64,000 nucleotides of DNA, taken from contig JAUJYZ010001376.1 in the NCBI GenBank assembly GCA_033675265.1, positions 1,100,001-1,164,000 on the forward strand, read 5' to 3'. Made by a program: the position numbers and the translations under genes. The stretch's first letter is position 1, and every line of letters starts with the position of its first letter. The stretch is from Actinostola sp. cb2023. Taxonomy: Eukaryota; Cnidaria; Anthozoa; Actiniaria; Actinostolidae. This document shows, one piece after another, positions 46,001-58,810 of this stretch. The notes beneath the pieces were generated by a model, which worked only from the letters and a program-made list of their open reading frames with translations, searched no databases and had not been told where the DNA came from.

Positions 46001-48857
46001 ATGCTAGCTCTGATAGTAATTTTGTTGGTTTGCACACATCCAAAAGGGAAAATGTAACTTTTGCGATAAAAGGATTCATATTAACTTGTTATGGCACCAA
46101 CATCATGAATTTTCTAGCCTGCCAATATTTTCAAATGGCTTGTCGAGGCGTGCATGGGATAGCATGATCGAACGATGGCGAAAAAGAAGTTTATTCTGAA
46201 CGTTGTTTTCCAAAGGTAAATAGTTCATGTCTGGAGGGACAAGTCGTAAACGGGATGTTAGCTTCTTCAATTTTTTCTAAAGAAGGGCAAGAAAACAAAA
46301 GAGATGTCTGATAGCTGGCACGAGATGTTTTGATCATAAAATCGATCAAGAAATCCCAAGGCAGCTGACCGCCCAAAGACCTGTCTCACTCGCGCTCTGT
46401 GTGTTCAAACAAAATAAGCAAATTGAATGAGTGCTGGATGTTAATAGTGTTTTTATAGTTTAGTGTGAGCAAACATGAGAATGAGAATAAACACTATCAA
46501 TAAGCGAGCAAGCGTAGAGTAACCAATATCTTGATTGCGTGAGGTGAACGTTTCAGAGAGCTATTTGTGCAATCTGGACGGTCGCGGTGAGAGTGCTTCT
46601 TCAAGACACACTGTTTTGGCGACCCATTTCAGTCGCCTTTAATTTCACGATACAAAATGTTGTTTAGATGGCCTCTTTAATCACAGCATGACAGACGACT
46701 TAATCAAGTTCTTGTATTTTATTTTATTAAGCTGTTCGGACATCCAAAGAAAACCTGAACAGCGAGAAAAAAGCCACAAAATTAACATATTTATCGGCGG
46801 GAAACCATGAGCAGTTTGGGATAATTACATGGGATGATGAATAAAGACACTTTGTACAAGCATACTTTCGCTTTTCGAATTAACCGCGAGGTCGTATGGC
46901 TAACAAAGGAATGGACTCAACAGCTACAGTGCTCGGTTGTTTGATGCTGATTATACTAACAAAACTGTCAATTATGAACCGACTAAGAACGAAACTCAAG
47001 GCGAAATAACACGTAACGCGGCTTACTAATGACAGAGAGTTTTTTGTTGAGCTTCTTGGATTCCCTCTGTCGCTTTCGGTCTCTTGTGTCAGTCATAAAC
47101 AAAAACCTAGGTTCAATATTGAATGTTGCTAACTTGAAAGACGCCGTGTTATAAATGATGAAGGGTCGGACGGCAAAGGTCCAAAAAGGTATCTCCATTG
47201 CCCGGGCTTAACTTCACTTCACGGTGAAAGAAGATGCTTAATCCAACCATTCGAGTATCAAGAACAGATGTTTCCGAAAAAAGACTTTCAAAGTCCCTTT
47301 TTTTAATCCTAAAGTTGAGCGCGCGTTTGGGATGGACTATGTTTTCGATTCGTCGTTATCCCATGCGGCGATTAGTCGTTTTCATGGATGAAATAAATAC
47401 TTTTTACTAGAAAAGTAGAAAGGAAAGGATTTTCAAAAGAACTAATCGCGCGTCTGACCTACTTATGGGACGGCATATGCAATCACACTTCCTTAGTGGA
47501 ATACATTAAAATTCAAGGACCAGGATAAATACATTCAAGATCAAAAATAAATACGCTGAATTCTACTTCTTGAAAAGGCTTCAGTCTATGAAAGCCGCGA
47601 TCAAACAGCAAATTCTGAATGTATTTTTGAATGTTTACTGCAAATCTGCCACTAACATGATTCTCTGTTTGATGTATTTAGTTGATCGGCCTTTCTAGAT
47701 AAGAAAAAGAGCTCCCTCCGTGGGCCAATCCAGTCTCCTTTCCGCCTGCAAAAACTTTAATTGAAGAAGATCAACGGTGAAAAACAATTCTGTCGGTTCA
47801 ACAGGACGGCTCGCTTCCCTACTTAGATTAACTCGTTTTCGGTTAATTCTTTTTGTGAAGTGTAATTGCTCGTGATAACTCTATGCTATCATATTCGTCC
47901 ATTCTTTTTGTGTTCAGACTATCAATGTTTAATGAAAGAAAAAGTATTGAACGATGCCTATTTCGACAAACGAACTGGAGTCATGATCAGTGGGGTGACG
48001 CATCCCAAAAAAGGATTCCTCGCTTCGACATGCCCAACTTCCCCTGACGGTTAATTCAAAAACCTCACCCTCAAAGAAGATAAATAACGTCAGATAATTG
48101 CATTATAATCAATGCACTCGCCTCCTGTTCGGTGTTGCATAAACTGTTCTCATTTGAATATAGGAAAGACTCGTGCTAGCTCATTTCTTTGTCACGCGAG
48201 GTCTGTTGGTCGCTCGATAAGCTAACACCTCGGTACACAAATCTCAATTCCAAATAATTGTTCTCTATTGGAATGATGCCGTTCATGTGTACATTTTTAC
48301 TGATGAAGTCGGTGTAGTAATTAAATTCTGCTTTCTAAGGGATTTCTTTGCCATAGTTCGTCTTGGGATGATATTAATGACAAGCTGCTTTGGGCCCTCA
48401 GATTAACATCCGCTCGCCGCAGCCACCGGCTTGAAAATGATCATTTCAAATTCGGAAAAAGCACTTCACAACATTCAAACGACACAGAAAAATCGCTCCG
48501 CAAATTTCGTGTTTTCTTCAAGAAGCGAAAGGTCAATAAAGGAGTGAATATTCAAGTTGAGAACAACAAAACATTGCGACAATTTCCCCTATACCGTCCT
48601 ACAGATCCCAATTTGAGATCGTGCGGTGATAACTACCAACTTAATAGTTATATTCTGTAGGTGTGAATTTTGTAGCCTTTGGTGTAAATTTATATTTGCA
48701 CCTTGCGTCCTACGAAGAACATTGCGATGGAGTTTGTTCAACACAGCGAATCACTCATTGACATTCACAAATAGCGTGCCAAACGCTTCGTGTTGACGGC
48801 CGCCATGTAAAATGTCTGAGTGCATGTGAATGCATAATTGGCTGAATATCTACCTAC
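43023..48857. other. Putative NOL4 intron, no exon confirmed
   Basis: Between the N-terminal NOL4 exons and the 37-kb region I could not find the family's next conserved block (the SESYAFLPREAV-type segment). Two exon-like signals exist on the + strand (44319-44492, 47907-48053) but neither resembles NOL4. The rest is AT-rich unique sequence. Confidence 0.4.
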
Positions 48858-49019
48858 CGCGCGATACGTTTTCTTCTGTCCGACGTGGATTCCTCGTTCA
48901 TTGATGTGAACACTACTGATGATATCGAAGAAATCGTCCGCTACAGCAACGCGTCTATACTCCAGGACCTGAGTTCGCACTCCCATACCCTCTTCGTATG
49001 GGTACAGAGAATCCATACT
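48858..49019 (-). CDS. NOL4: NOL4-like N-terminal exon 2 (RRVAVADDFFDII block)
   Basis: Fifty-four codons, phase 0 at both ends, between TTTGGCTTTCAG and GTAGGT. It encodes SMDSLYPYEEGMG, a lineage-specific lead, then YRRVAVADDFFDIISSVHIN and HVGQKKTYRA. The second half closely matches the vertebrate NOL4/NOL4L segment RRVAVVEDFFDII followed by GQKRTY. The frame opened by the previous exon continues. The exon that should follow in phase 0 was not located. Confidence 0.92.
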
Positions 49020-49096
49020 CTGAAAGCCAAAACAAAATATCAAGAGACAAAGAAGTCATTGCATCGTGAGACGAAAGATCAATTCTGTATACGTAC

Positions 49097-49357
49097 CCTA
49101 GTATGAGGGACTTTGATCGGTACGTAAAGGATGCCATACGCTGATATATCATCAGATTGCACGATCCGAAATCCCTTAGATTTTACCCAAAACCTGAATT
49201 TGGCATCCGTCTCAATAAGCGGCTCCCCTAGTAAATATCTGCAAATTTTGCTATATTTAGCGCGGGTTATTGTCTTGGTACGACTATTTTCACCGTAGTT
49301 CATTTGGACCCAACGTTGAAAATTGCGCCGAAATGACGACTTTTCTACCACGGACAT
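49097..49357 (-). CDS. NOL4: NOL4-like N-terminal exon 1
   Basis: Starts at ATG (49357-49355) and gives 87 codons to an AGG|GTACGT donor, phase 0. It contains FQRWVQMNYGENSRTKTITR, matching the FQDWCLRTYGDSGKTKTVTR segment of vertebrate NOL4, then YSKICRYLL and DAKFRFWVKSKGF, again a family hallmark. These blocks form the conserved N-terminal domain of NOL4 and NOL4L, of unknown biochemical function. The start is chosen as the first ATG in frame about ten residues before the conserved block, as in relatives. No promoter motif is evident upstream. Confidence 0.92.
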
Positions 49358-52300
49358 TGTTCACACCTTCGCAACGCAAATTAGTAGCAATCCAGTTTGT
49401 AGCACGACACGGTAGTGAAGTATTCTGATGAGAAGTGTGTTCTCGTTAGTCAGCCTGCAAACCAAATTGGCTGTGACCATCGGCCTTCTCATTGGCCGCT
49501 TACGACTGGTTTAGAAGGGTTTCTTTTTACAACACCCAATCCCGCTTCGCTTCAGCAGATGTCCCGAAATCGAACAATATTGATCTACGCATAATTTTGA
49601 TAATTGAGTGAAGTCTCTACACAGCGTTTTCAAAAAGATCGAGCCTATGATGACAATTAATGGCTTGAGCTTTTGTTTTATTCGACAAACAGGCTCCTGG
49701 GTAAAAAAAAAAATTAGGCTCAAGACAGGCACGCGAGGCAATGTTAAATGTTACAGCGATGTAGAAATAGTGATGTCACTCAATGAATAAAGAGAGCCTT
49801 AGATGAAAACAACACGTATGTGAAATGATAGCAACTACAAGCAATGTTTTCAATCGAGCATAAGGCTTTATACGCAAAAGGATTCAGCGATAAGGGACAA
49901 GTTTTTAGATTGATTTGCGTTGTGTCCGGACGACCGGATGAATAGGACTACAAACACGTCCACGTCACATTGTGGCAAGCCATTAAAAAGCGCTAAAACT
50001 TTCATTTATTCGAGTTTGTAACGAAAACATTTCAACACGCTTCACAATTCAACATATCTCCGTCAAAAATGTAAGACTGAATGGGAAAAAATCTCAAAGT
50101 AAACACTGGCCAAGGGTTTGTATGCTGAAGGTATTTCTATTTGATGGGATGGTAAACAAAGGCAGGAGCCACGAACCTGTGCCCAGAGACACTGACGGCT
50201 TTGAATTCATTTACCGGGCTAGTGGATAGTACATGAAGGCTTTGGGATAGCTCTTTACACATTGATTGAAGCACGAATCGTGTAAACACCGTTAGATCAT
50301 TGTGGTTGAACAATGATCGAGCCGGGAGTAGAAGAGTTTGTTGATCAGTACTTGTTTATTGGGGAGTGAGGTTTTGAAACACTCACAATTTGAAATTGAA
50401 AATATTTCCAAACATCTTTAGAGACATAAAGCCTTGCTGTTGTTATTGTGCCGAATACCTCCAGGGCACAAACTGTGAAACAAGGGTGCAATATGCTTTC
50501 GAAAAAGCCTAGCAACCCGAGTAGGCAGGTGCTTGTCCGTCACGCCAGATAGAACAGTAATACAACTCTCACTCCTCTTTCTCCTCGAACACTACTACAG
50601 CTTAAACAACACCATCATTATATACAAAATATCCTGTCCCTTCACCCACAATGGGATAACCAAGAACAGGTTACTGATCCATCGGGTCAAATACGCAATA
50701 ATATATATGTGTTGGTCGATAGCCGCTTTTCACTATGTCGGCTCGTTTACGCAAGTAATTGTAGAGCTAAGGATTTATTTCATAAAGACACAGTCTTCAT
50801 GCTCTAAAGCCTCCGGACCTGTGCGGGATAGAAAGTACACGCATTTGTTTAGCTAAGTCCCAATACAATATACCAGACCTAAAAAAAAACCAATTTCTAT
50901 TGCTAGTCTACCGTGTTCAGAGTCCCCGTGTTGCCTGAAGACGTTTTTAAAAAGTTCATTATATTTTGAGCGCGCGTTTGTATTGTGAAATTGGACGGTA
51001 CTGAGAGTGATCTTGGCTTGGTCCATTATGGATCGTAGATAAAAAGCCATCAAGCATTGACGGCTCTACATCAATGTCCTACCATGAAATAAGAAATAAA
51101 AACCTTGCAAACAAAATACCAGCAGGCAACCCCTTAAAATAAAGGCCACTTTAGTGACACCGGCTTTCAATCTTACTGCGAAGACGCACTCTCGAGTAAA
51201 TGCCTTTTTTGACTTTGCTCGAAACGCAAATTAAAAGCTTGAATAGTGAAAAGGCATTCAAGCCGAACCTATCGCTATCTCTTCCTTGCGATATGTCTAC
51301 TGATAGACACAGAGCAAGAAAAGTGGACAGTAAAGAGATTCTCGTTGTCATCTGGGCTTCAAAACAGAAATATTTCAGTTGGACGTTAATTATTCAAGCG
51401 GTATGAGATCCTGTTTGCGATTTTGAATTATTCATTTCAACTTAGTTACTAAAATCTCCTTTCGGATACTTAGGGACTAATGCACTTTGTTTTGACTTGA
51501 TTAAAGATTACAAATGGCCCCAAAAATATTATTAATTGCGAGACACAGGTCACTGTCAACAGCAGTTAGGCCATGTTTGGTCGGGACTGAGCAACTCGCT
51601 CTAGCAGCGTTCACAAACAATATCGAGAATCTATTGGTGAGAAATCATCTACTTTTGATCTAAAAGGCTCGCTCACTCTGATCTCTTTATTTGTATCCGT
51701 TTTTTCTTTCATTTTTCTTTCAATTGAAATAGTTAGCGCTAAAATGACACCTTGATCCAATGCTATTTGGTTTGATAGACTTAAATATTCGTCTGCTTTC
51801 AGCTCCATTGCTTCGACAGATAGATACAGGACGACTATTTCAGCCTAGTTGTATGTTTATGTCCTGCTTTGCAAGACACATCAGTGAAACACGATCTACC
51901 TTCTAACTCGAATTCCTTCTAATTGAATAGAACATGCATCAATGTTACAGAGTGTTTTACCCTGTGTCAAATAGAATAATACATCACTGACATGAATCAT
52001 TCATCCAGCATTTGATGACTCCATGTGATATATGCATATATATATGGATGAAATAGTGCATATATTACGATCGAATATCTAGTGGTCCATTGTTCCCAGT
52101 TTAGGTTGTCCAGTTGGAGTGTTCTTTATATAACGAGGAATGATATTATTCTATTATTATCACATAAAAACTGATATTATTCCATTAGTAACGCATATGA
52201 CGGCAAACCTTACCAGAGACAAAAAGTTACATCCCGTGCTCTTTCACTTTTTATTTTCTTAATCATTTTTGAAAACGAAAAAAAACACACATTTGTTTGT

Positions 52301-53730
52301 CGTATGGTGGTTGAGGCTTACGACACGCGATCGTCGAGTACTGACAACACGATGATCTCCAAAGGTTATTTCATGTTTTGTATCGAAGTAAAAATCGTTC
52401 GTAGTCTGTACTTCTTACTCGAGTGTACTTTAAAGGGATCTTATCGTTAAAATAGCTCTTAATGCTAGTATATATGTACTGTCACACACAGTCATTAGTG
52501 CTAGATAAGGACCGACGTAGCGTGTAGTGACTTTGATAATATATCATGCTAGCCTTCAATTTCTCCTCACTATGGTCACTATGGGAAACCAAATCTGTCC
52601 TGAGCGAAAACCTTTCCTCTGATATATAACTCCCGGATGCAGATTATTTGTACCGTTGTCGGTTTGCTAATGAGGCCGCATTGTTTGTAAGAGAACGTTT
52701 CTATTTGGTCAAAAAGACCTGTTTGGAGTTTTCTTGATTGGCAATCAGAAGATAAAAGAAAAGAAAAGGACTTTTTTGAAAAGTGACTTCTATTGTGGCA
52801 TAACATGCGATAGTCTTGACGCGAACCGGTTGTGGACCAAAGATGCCGGAAATGGACCCGAAATTTGGGATGAAATAAGAATCGTATCAGTGAATCACAG
52901 CAACATATTGGTTACAGCATACTGGATGTATTTTCAAATAACTTTCCCAGCATATATTTTATAAAGTTTTGCTAAGGGTTAGCCCAATATTAATCTCGAC
53001 TGTCATCGGTCCCATTCAAGGCTTCGTAGATAACGCTTCGTAGCAGGTACAATACAGCATTCTGATTGGCTACAAGACATAACGGGTTGATGACATCTGC
53101 CGTTGAACTCATGGTCAAATATCGACCAGAAAACCCATTAAAATGCAGTCCTAATGGTTAACTTCTGCAACATGGCAGGCAGTTGGAACAATACCCTCCA
53201 CCAATTAGTACCGCGGGTATATATAATATTGCTGCCTGAGGGCGGGAATTTATAATAGATGAAAAGACCCATGTGCCCTTAATAGGCTTACTATCCCGCG
53301 AACCTATCGCACCAATGAATAATCTCTTTCATGACAGGTAACCACAAGACAGACATTTTCAGTAAGAAAAGAAACACTTGTGGATAAACAGTGAAGAAAA
53401 TGTCTTTCTTGTTTTTGTGATTTAAATAAAGTGTTTCTTATTGTATGGTTGTGGTGAACATCATGTATTACTAAGCTTTAAAACCACGATTAAACACCAT
53501 ATCCATATTTTTTCACAATTCTTGTAAGCTCTTTCAATGGTGGTGTTGATATTGGTGCTTTACACTAGTATGGCAGGTAGTTCAAAGGTGACGAGACAAC
53601 ATAATAGATGTTATTGTTTAAAAACACTTTTTTGATCATTTAGCGCTTCTGGGGTTTACTCGAATCACGAAATAATCAATTCAAGATGATATCAATATGG
53701 TAAATAGGGAAATGAGAAATCGGATTCCCG
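49358..53730. other. Unannotated region upstream of the NOL4 N-terminal exons
   Basis: Only short domain-free open frames on both strands. No repeats of note apart from short AT microsatellites (near 52030). I see no gene here. Confidence 0.4.
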
Positions 53731-53737
53731 TAGTATT

Positions 53738-53864
53738 CGGTAGTATCGCGTCGCGTAGTATCCCGTACTATCACGTCGCGCGTCCGTTAGCATCCCATAG
53801 TATCCCGTAGTATCCCGTAGTATCGCGTCGCGCCGTAACCCGTAGTATCGCGTCGCGTAGTATC
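53738..53864. repeat. Irregular TAGTATCGCGTCGCG repeats
   Basis: About eight imperfect ~15-bp units built from CGTAGTATC[GC]CGT and CGTCGCG. The CpG-rich vocabulary (CCCGTA, GTCGCG) is shared in inverse orientation with the 35-bp array just downstream. Confidence 0.8.
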
Positions 53865-53983
53865 GTGAAAAACCACGGCGCACGGCACGGCACGGATTCC
53901 GGCAGTCGAAATCCTAAATCATCACGGTCATGGCACGGCACTTCCGTGCCGTACGTTTTTCACAGTCATGCCAAATCTGCTCT
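53864..53983. mobile_element. Decayed fold-back MITE, copy B of the 34191 family
   Basis: GTGAAAAACCACGGCGCACG, AAATCCTAAATCATCACGGT and the right terminus TTTTTCACAGTCATGCCAAA followed by TCTGCTCTA correspond to the same blocks of the element at 34191-34313. The left terminal ~20 bp are missing. Confidence 0.6.
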
Positions 53984-53984
53984 A

Positions 53985-54926
53985 CCATCCTGTGCCGTCC
54001 CGCATCACCCCGTCGCGTGCCGTATTATCCCGTCCATGCAGTACCATCCTGTCGCGTCCAGTACCACCCTGTCGCGTCCCGTATTATCCCTTCCCGCATC
54101 ACCCCTTCGCGTCCCGTATTATCCCGTCCATGCAGTACCATGCTGTCGCGTCCAGTACCATCCTGTCGCGTCCCGTATTATCCCGTCCAGTACCACCCTG
54201 TCGCGTGCCGTATTATCCCGTCCAGTACCACCCTGTCACGTCCCGTATTATCCCGTCCAGTACCACCCTGTCGCGTCCCGTATTATCCCGTCCAGTACCA
54301 CCTTGTCGCGTCCCGTATTATCCCGTCCAGTACCACCCTGTCGCGTGCCGTATTATCCCAGGGGCGGATCCAGGGGGAGGGTTCTGGGGGTTGCAACCCC
54401 CCCTATGGATATTTTTTTAATACCGCCGTTGTATAGATATGTCTGTCCGTTGGTCTCTCTTGCACTTTCAGCTCTCTCCTTCGTAAGAATAATATAATTC
54501 ATTCATACTGTTTACACGACCGTTCGACTTCGAGGCCGGTTTGACTGATAACAGAAAGAACCTGCCGTTTTTAGCGTCAAAAACGTATGTGAAGCCTTCA
54601 TACTTGTAAGCTCACCCAAGAAGACTCTTCCAAGCATCTTTGTTGGATGTCCAATAAACTCAAAATTTTACTGAAAATTGAGTTTTGTTGTGTTAATAAA
54701 ACAACTCCAGATCTCTAAAAATTGCATTTTAGAGCTTGTAGATTTCAAAATTTTCTGGGGGGGCATGCCCCCAAACCCCCCTAGTACTTCGCGGCTTTGC
54801 CGCTCGCACAACACAACGGCCGCAACACAACCCCCAGTTTCACAAAAACCTGGATCCGCCCCTGTATCCTTTCCATGCAGCAGTACCATCCTGACGCGTG
54901 CCGTATTATCCCGTCCATGCAGTACT
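53985..54926. repeat. 35-bp tandem array interrupted by a MITE
   Basis: About ten units of GTCCCGTATTATCCCGTCCA followed by GTACCACCCTGTCGC (with TCCATGCAG variants) occupy 53985-54358. The array resumes for about 1.5 units at 54870-54926 after the 54359-54864 insertion. All frames are open because the unit is stop-free, so the ORFs here are not genes. Confidence 0.9.
54359..54864. mobile_element. 506-bp GGGCGGATCCA-type MITE, copy B
   Basis: Perfect 16-bp inverted termini CAGGGGCGGATCCAGG / CCTGGATCCGCCCCTG, hAT-like in style. The left flank TATTATCC and the right flank TATCCTTT share only part, so the duplication is imperfect. The interior includes a palindromic GGGGGGGCATGCCCCC also found in copy A (18961-19221). 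Inserted in the 35-bp array. Confidence 0.8.
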
Positions 54927-55477
54927 ACGCCCAGAGAACATTACAAGATATCACTTTTAGAAGGTGCTTGTCATGAGATCGAGTGAGACAAAACTGCGTG
55001 ATCAATTTCTCTGACCGCTTAAGCAGGCGTTTTTGACAAGCCGCAATAAAATACAGCCGTTGTAGTAATGTGTTGTTTGTTTCTTGTGATGACAACTCAT
55101 TGTTGCCATAGAAACCCCATTGTCGTCATAGCCAACGTTACCTCAAGTTCTGCAACTAATTCATGATTTTCAAGTTATGTAGTTACTTCATTGATCGGTC
55201 ATCCCCCGACAGCTATAAAAGGTTTTATGAGTCAGTTGTTGTTGTTGCGTTCTTTAACTATCCTTCTCATCAATATTAGTCAATTGGTCTCCCCTCTACC
55301 TCCCCATGGGTTATTATTAGACATGCTTATCTATCATGTATATCCCCGGGATATGTTAATTAATGTTCAAGAATAAAGCCACCTGCAGAGATACATGACC
55401 GTATGTAAATTTAAATGATTAGAAACACTTTGGCGTTACAGGCTTGAATGGGCATTTAATATATTAACATATCACTA

Positions 55478-56668
55478 ACACAGTACCCCACCCCTACCAT
55501 TACCATACCACTACTGCCCTACCCCACCCCTACCATTACCATACTACTACTGCCCTACCCCACCCCTACCATTACCATACTACTACTGCCCTATCCTACC
55601 CCTACCATACCACTACTGCCCTACCCCACCCCTACCACTACCATACCACTACTGCCCTACCCCACCCCTACCAATACCATACTACTACTGCCCTACCCCA
55701 GCCCTACCATTACCATACTACTACTGCCCTATCCTACCATACCACTACTGCCCTACCCCACCCCTACCATTACCATACTACTACTGCCCTATCCTACCCC
55801 TACCATACCACTACTGCCCTACCCCACCCCTACCATTACCATACTACTACTGCCCTATCCTACCCCTACCATACCACTACTGCCCTACCCCACTCCTACC
55901 AATACCATACCACTACTGCCCTACCCCACCCCTACCATTACCATACTACTACTGCCCTACCATACTACTACTGCCCTACCCCACCCCTACCATTACCATA
56001 CTACTACTGCCCTACCCCACCCCTACCATTACCATACTACTACTGCCCTACCATACCACTACTGCCCTACCCCACCCCTACCATTACCATACTACTACTG
56101 CCCTACCCCACCCCTACCATTACCATACTACTACTGCCCTACCCTACCATACCACTACTGCCCTACCCCACCCCTACCATACTACTACTGCCCTACCCCA
56201 CCCCTACCATTACCATACTACTACTGCCCTACCCCACCCCTACCATTACCATACTACTGCTGCCCTACCCCACCCCTACCATTACCATACTACTACTGCC
56301 CTACCCCACCCCTACCATTACCATACTACTACTGCCCTACCCCACCCCTACCATTACCATATCACTACTGCCCTACCCCACCCCTACCATTACCATACCA
56401 CTACTGCCCTACCCCACCCCTACCATTACCATACTACTACTGCCCTACCCCACCCCTATCATTACTGCACTACTACTGCCCTACTCCACCCCTATCATTA
56501 CTGCACTACTACTGCCCTACTCCACCCCTATCATTACTGCACTACTACTGCCCTACCCCACCCCTATCATTACTGCACTACCACTGCTCCACCCCTATCA
56601 TTACTGCACTACCACTGCTCCACCCCGATCATTACTATACTACCACAGTTACCTACCCCACCCCTATA
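55478..56668. repeat. 36-bp minisatellite, ~32 copies
   Basis: Unit ACCCCACCCCTACCATTACC followed by ATACTACTACTGCCCT, strictly C/T/A on this strand. Sub-variants lack ATTACC or change to ATCATTACTGCACT toward the right end. Confidence 0.95.
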
Positions 56669-56997
56669 CATTGATCATATCTGAACAAACCAACTTGGAC
56701 CTTATAAGTCTATATACTAAATCTTACTTTTATTCTCAGTAATCACTTCAAACTTTAATTATACAAAAGATAGAACGTCAAATTAAACCCATTAAACCGA
56801 GTATATAACTTTCAAATATAATAAAATCCCGCCATAATATATCAGAAAACAATCTACAGAACGAAATTGTACATTTGACCATAATCCTTTGCGCGCCACA
56901 AAATGCTATGAAATAACATATCTATGTGGTCCAGTTCTTTATTAGTGAAAACATGTCAGTTTATAGATGTGAGTAGTACTGATTGGTTATAGACAGT

Positions 56998-57386
56998 CTA
57001 ACCCATGGTGCAATATCTCATGTTACACCCTTTCGTGGGACTGAATTTGTAGACGTAAAAAGTCCCACAATTGCGCACGAGCACGGGCTGCTTGTAGGCA
57101 CAGCAGTTTGACTTGGAATCACCAAAGCAGACGTGGGTCTGAATACACCCATCCTCTTTACGTGGATGTTGTCCGTACAGCCAGCCTGGGAACTGAACGT
57201 TACATCGCCATCCAGCCTGGCAAGAAGTTGGCATTTGTCGTCCAGCCTCTCCTCCTATTCGGTACCAGCCTGTCGCAAGGTTTTGGTCGCACTTGCCCAT
57301 TATTTTCCTAGAGTTGATATTACGATCTGGGTCTGTGAGGATGTTGTAGTGGTGGCATTCAAATGCAACCTCGCCGACGTCATAAC
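56998..57386 (-). CDS. Secreted sushi/D8C protein, last exon (uromodulin-type D8C domain)
   Basis: Follows a CATCCTAAG acceptor in phase 1 and runs to TAG (57000-56998). After the Cys completing the preceding sushi domain it encodes a cysteine-rich domain with the D8C hallmarks: KCDQNLATGWYRIGGEAG, MPTSCQAGWRCNVQFPGWLY, GCIQTHVCF, NCCAY, VRNCGTFYVYKF and a final CNMRYC. This domain is found in uromodulin, GP2, OIT3 and many invertebrate extracellular proteins. The protein ends two residues after the last conserved Cys, so there is no ZP domain or membrane anchor in this exon. Such proteins are secreted or matrix/lectin-like; the exact role is unknown. Confidence 0.88.
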
Positions 57387-57915
<529 letters not shown>

Positions 57916-58086
57916 AGACTGGCGGTGTTCCTGTCCATTTCCCATGTTTGTTGCAGACGCGAATTTGTGATCCATACAACATGCAACCAGGATCACATGC
58001 AAACTTGACACAAGCACCAACACTGCGGTCATTGCCGACCTTGATGCCATTAAGAGGAGCATGTAGCTCACTGCATTTGTAAAGAC
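57916..58086 (-). CDS. Sushi (CCP) domain exon of the D8C gene
   Basis: A 171-bp symmetrical phase 1-1 exon, the classical shuffled sushi module. It begins after TGTTTTTAG and ends CCAGTCT|GTAAGT. It encodes YKCSELHAPLNGIKVGNDRS, then GACVKFACDPGCML-YGSQIRVC and GKWTGTPPVC, with the four Cys and the terminal Trp-to-Cys of a complement control protein repeat. It is preceded by further, unseen exons since it starts mid-codon. Upstream exons must lie beyond 58.1 kb, but none was recognised through 64 kb. Confidence 0.88.
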
Positions 58087-58127
58087 CTAAAAACACATTG
58101 AGTATCTTAACAAGAGCCCATCACAAA

Positions 58128-58810
58128 ATAGATAGATAGATGAATGGATGGGTGGGTGGGTGGGTGGGGGGGTGGGTGGATGGATGGATGGGTGGATGGA
58201 TGGATGAATGGTTGGATGGATAGATGGATGGAGGGGTGGATGGGTGAATATGGTTGGATGGATGGATAGATGGATAGATGGATGGGTGAATGGATGGATG
58301 GATGGATGGATGGATGGATGGATGGATGGATGGATGGATGGATGGATGGATGGATGGATGGATGGATGGATGGATGGATGGATGGATGGATGGATGGATG
58401 GATGGATGGATGAGTGGATGGATGGATGGGTGGATTGATGGATGGATGAGTGGATGGGTGAATGGATGGATGAGTTGATGCATGATGGATGGATGGATGG
58501 ATGGATGGATGAGTGGATGGATGGGTGGATTGATGGATAGATGAATGGATGAGTGGATGGATGGATGGATGGGTGGGTGGATAGATGGATGAGTGGATGG
58601 ATGAGTGGATGGATGGATGGATGAGTGGATGGATGGGTGGATTGATGGATAGATGAATGGATGAGTGGATGGATGGATGGATGGATGGGTGGGTGGATAG
58701 ATGGATGAGTGGATAGATGAGTGGATGGGTGAATGGATGGATGGATGGATGAGTGGATGGATGGATGGATTGATGGATAGATGAATGGATGGATAGATGG
58801 ATGGATAATA
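58128..58810. repeat. (GATG)n array with GGTG/GAGT variants
   Basis: A core of perfect GGAT units (58280-58410) is flanked by degenerate stretches that repeat an ATGGGTGGATTGATGGATAG-like higher-order block, seen at about 58420-58440, 58515-58545 and 58630-58660. His/Pro/Ser- and Met/Asp/Gly/Trp-rich frames here are artefacts. Confidence 0.95.

Noticed and set aside
46191..46376. Minus-strand frame (…QLPWDFLIDFMIKTS…) as the missing NOL4 exon
   Set aside because: There is faint resemblance to the LPREAV..F block, but the frame is incompatible with the phase-0 donor at 48858 and similarity stops at once. A good TTGAACACACAG acceptor nearby leads only to a stop.
53865..54497. Three overlapping 150-210-codon Arg/Pro/Ser-rich frames
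   Set aside because: The 35-bp unit lacks stops in several frames and 35 is not a multiple of 3, so all frames cycle through the same peptides. This is repeat-driven.
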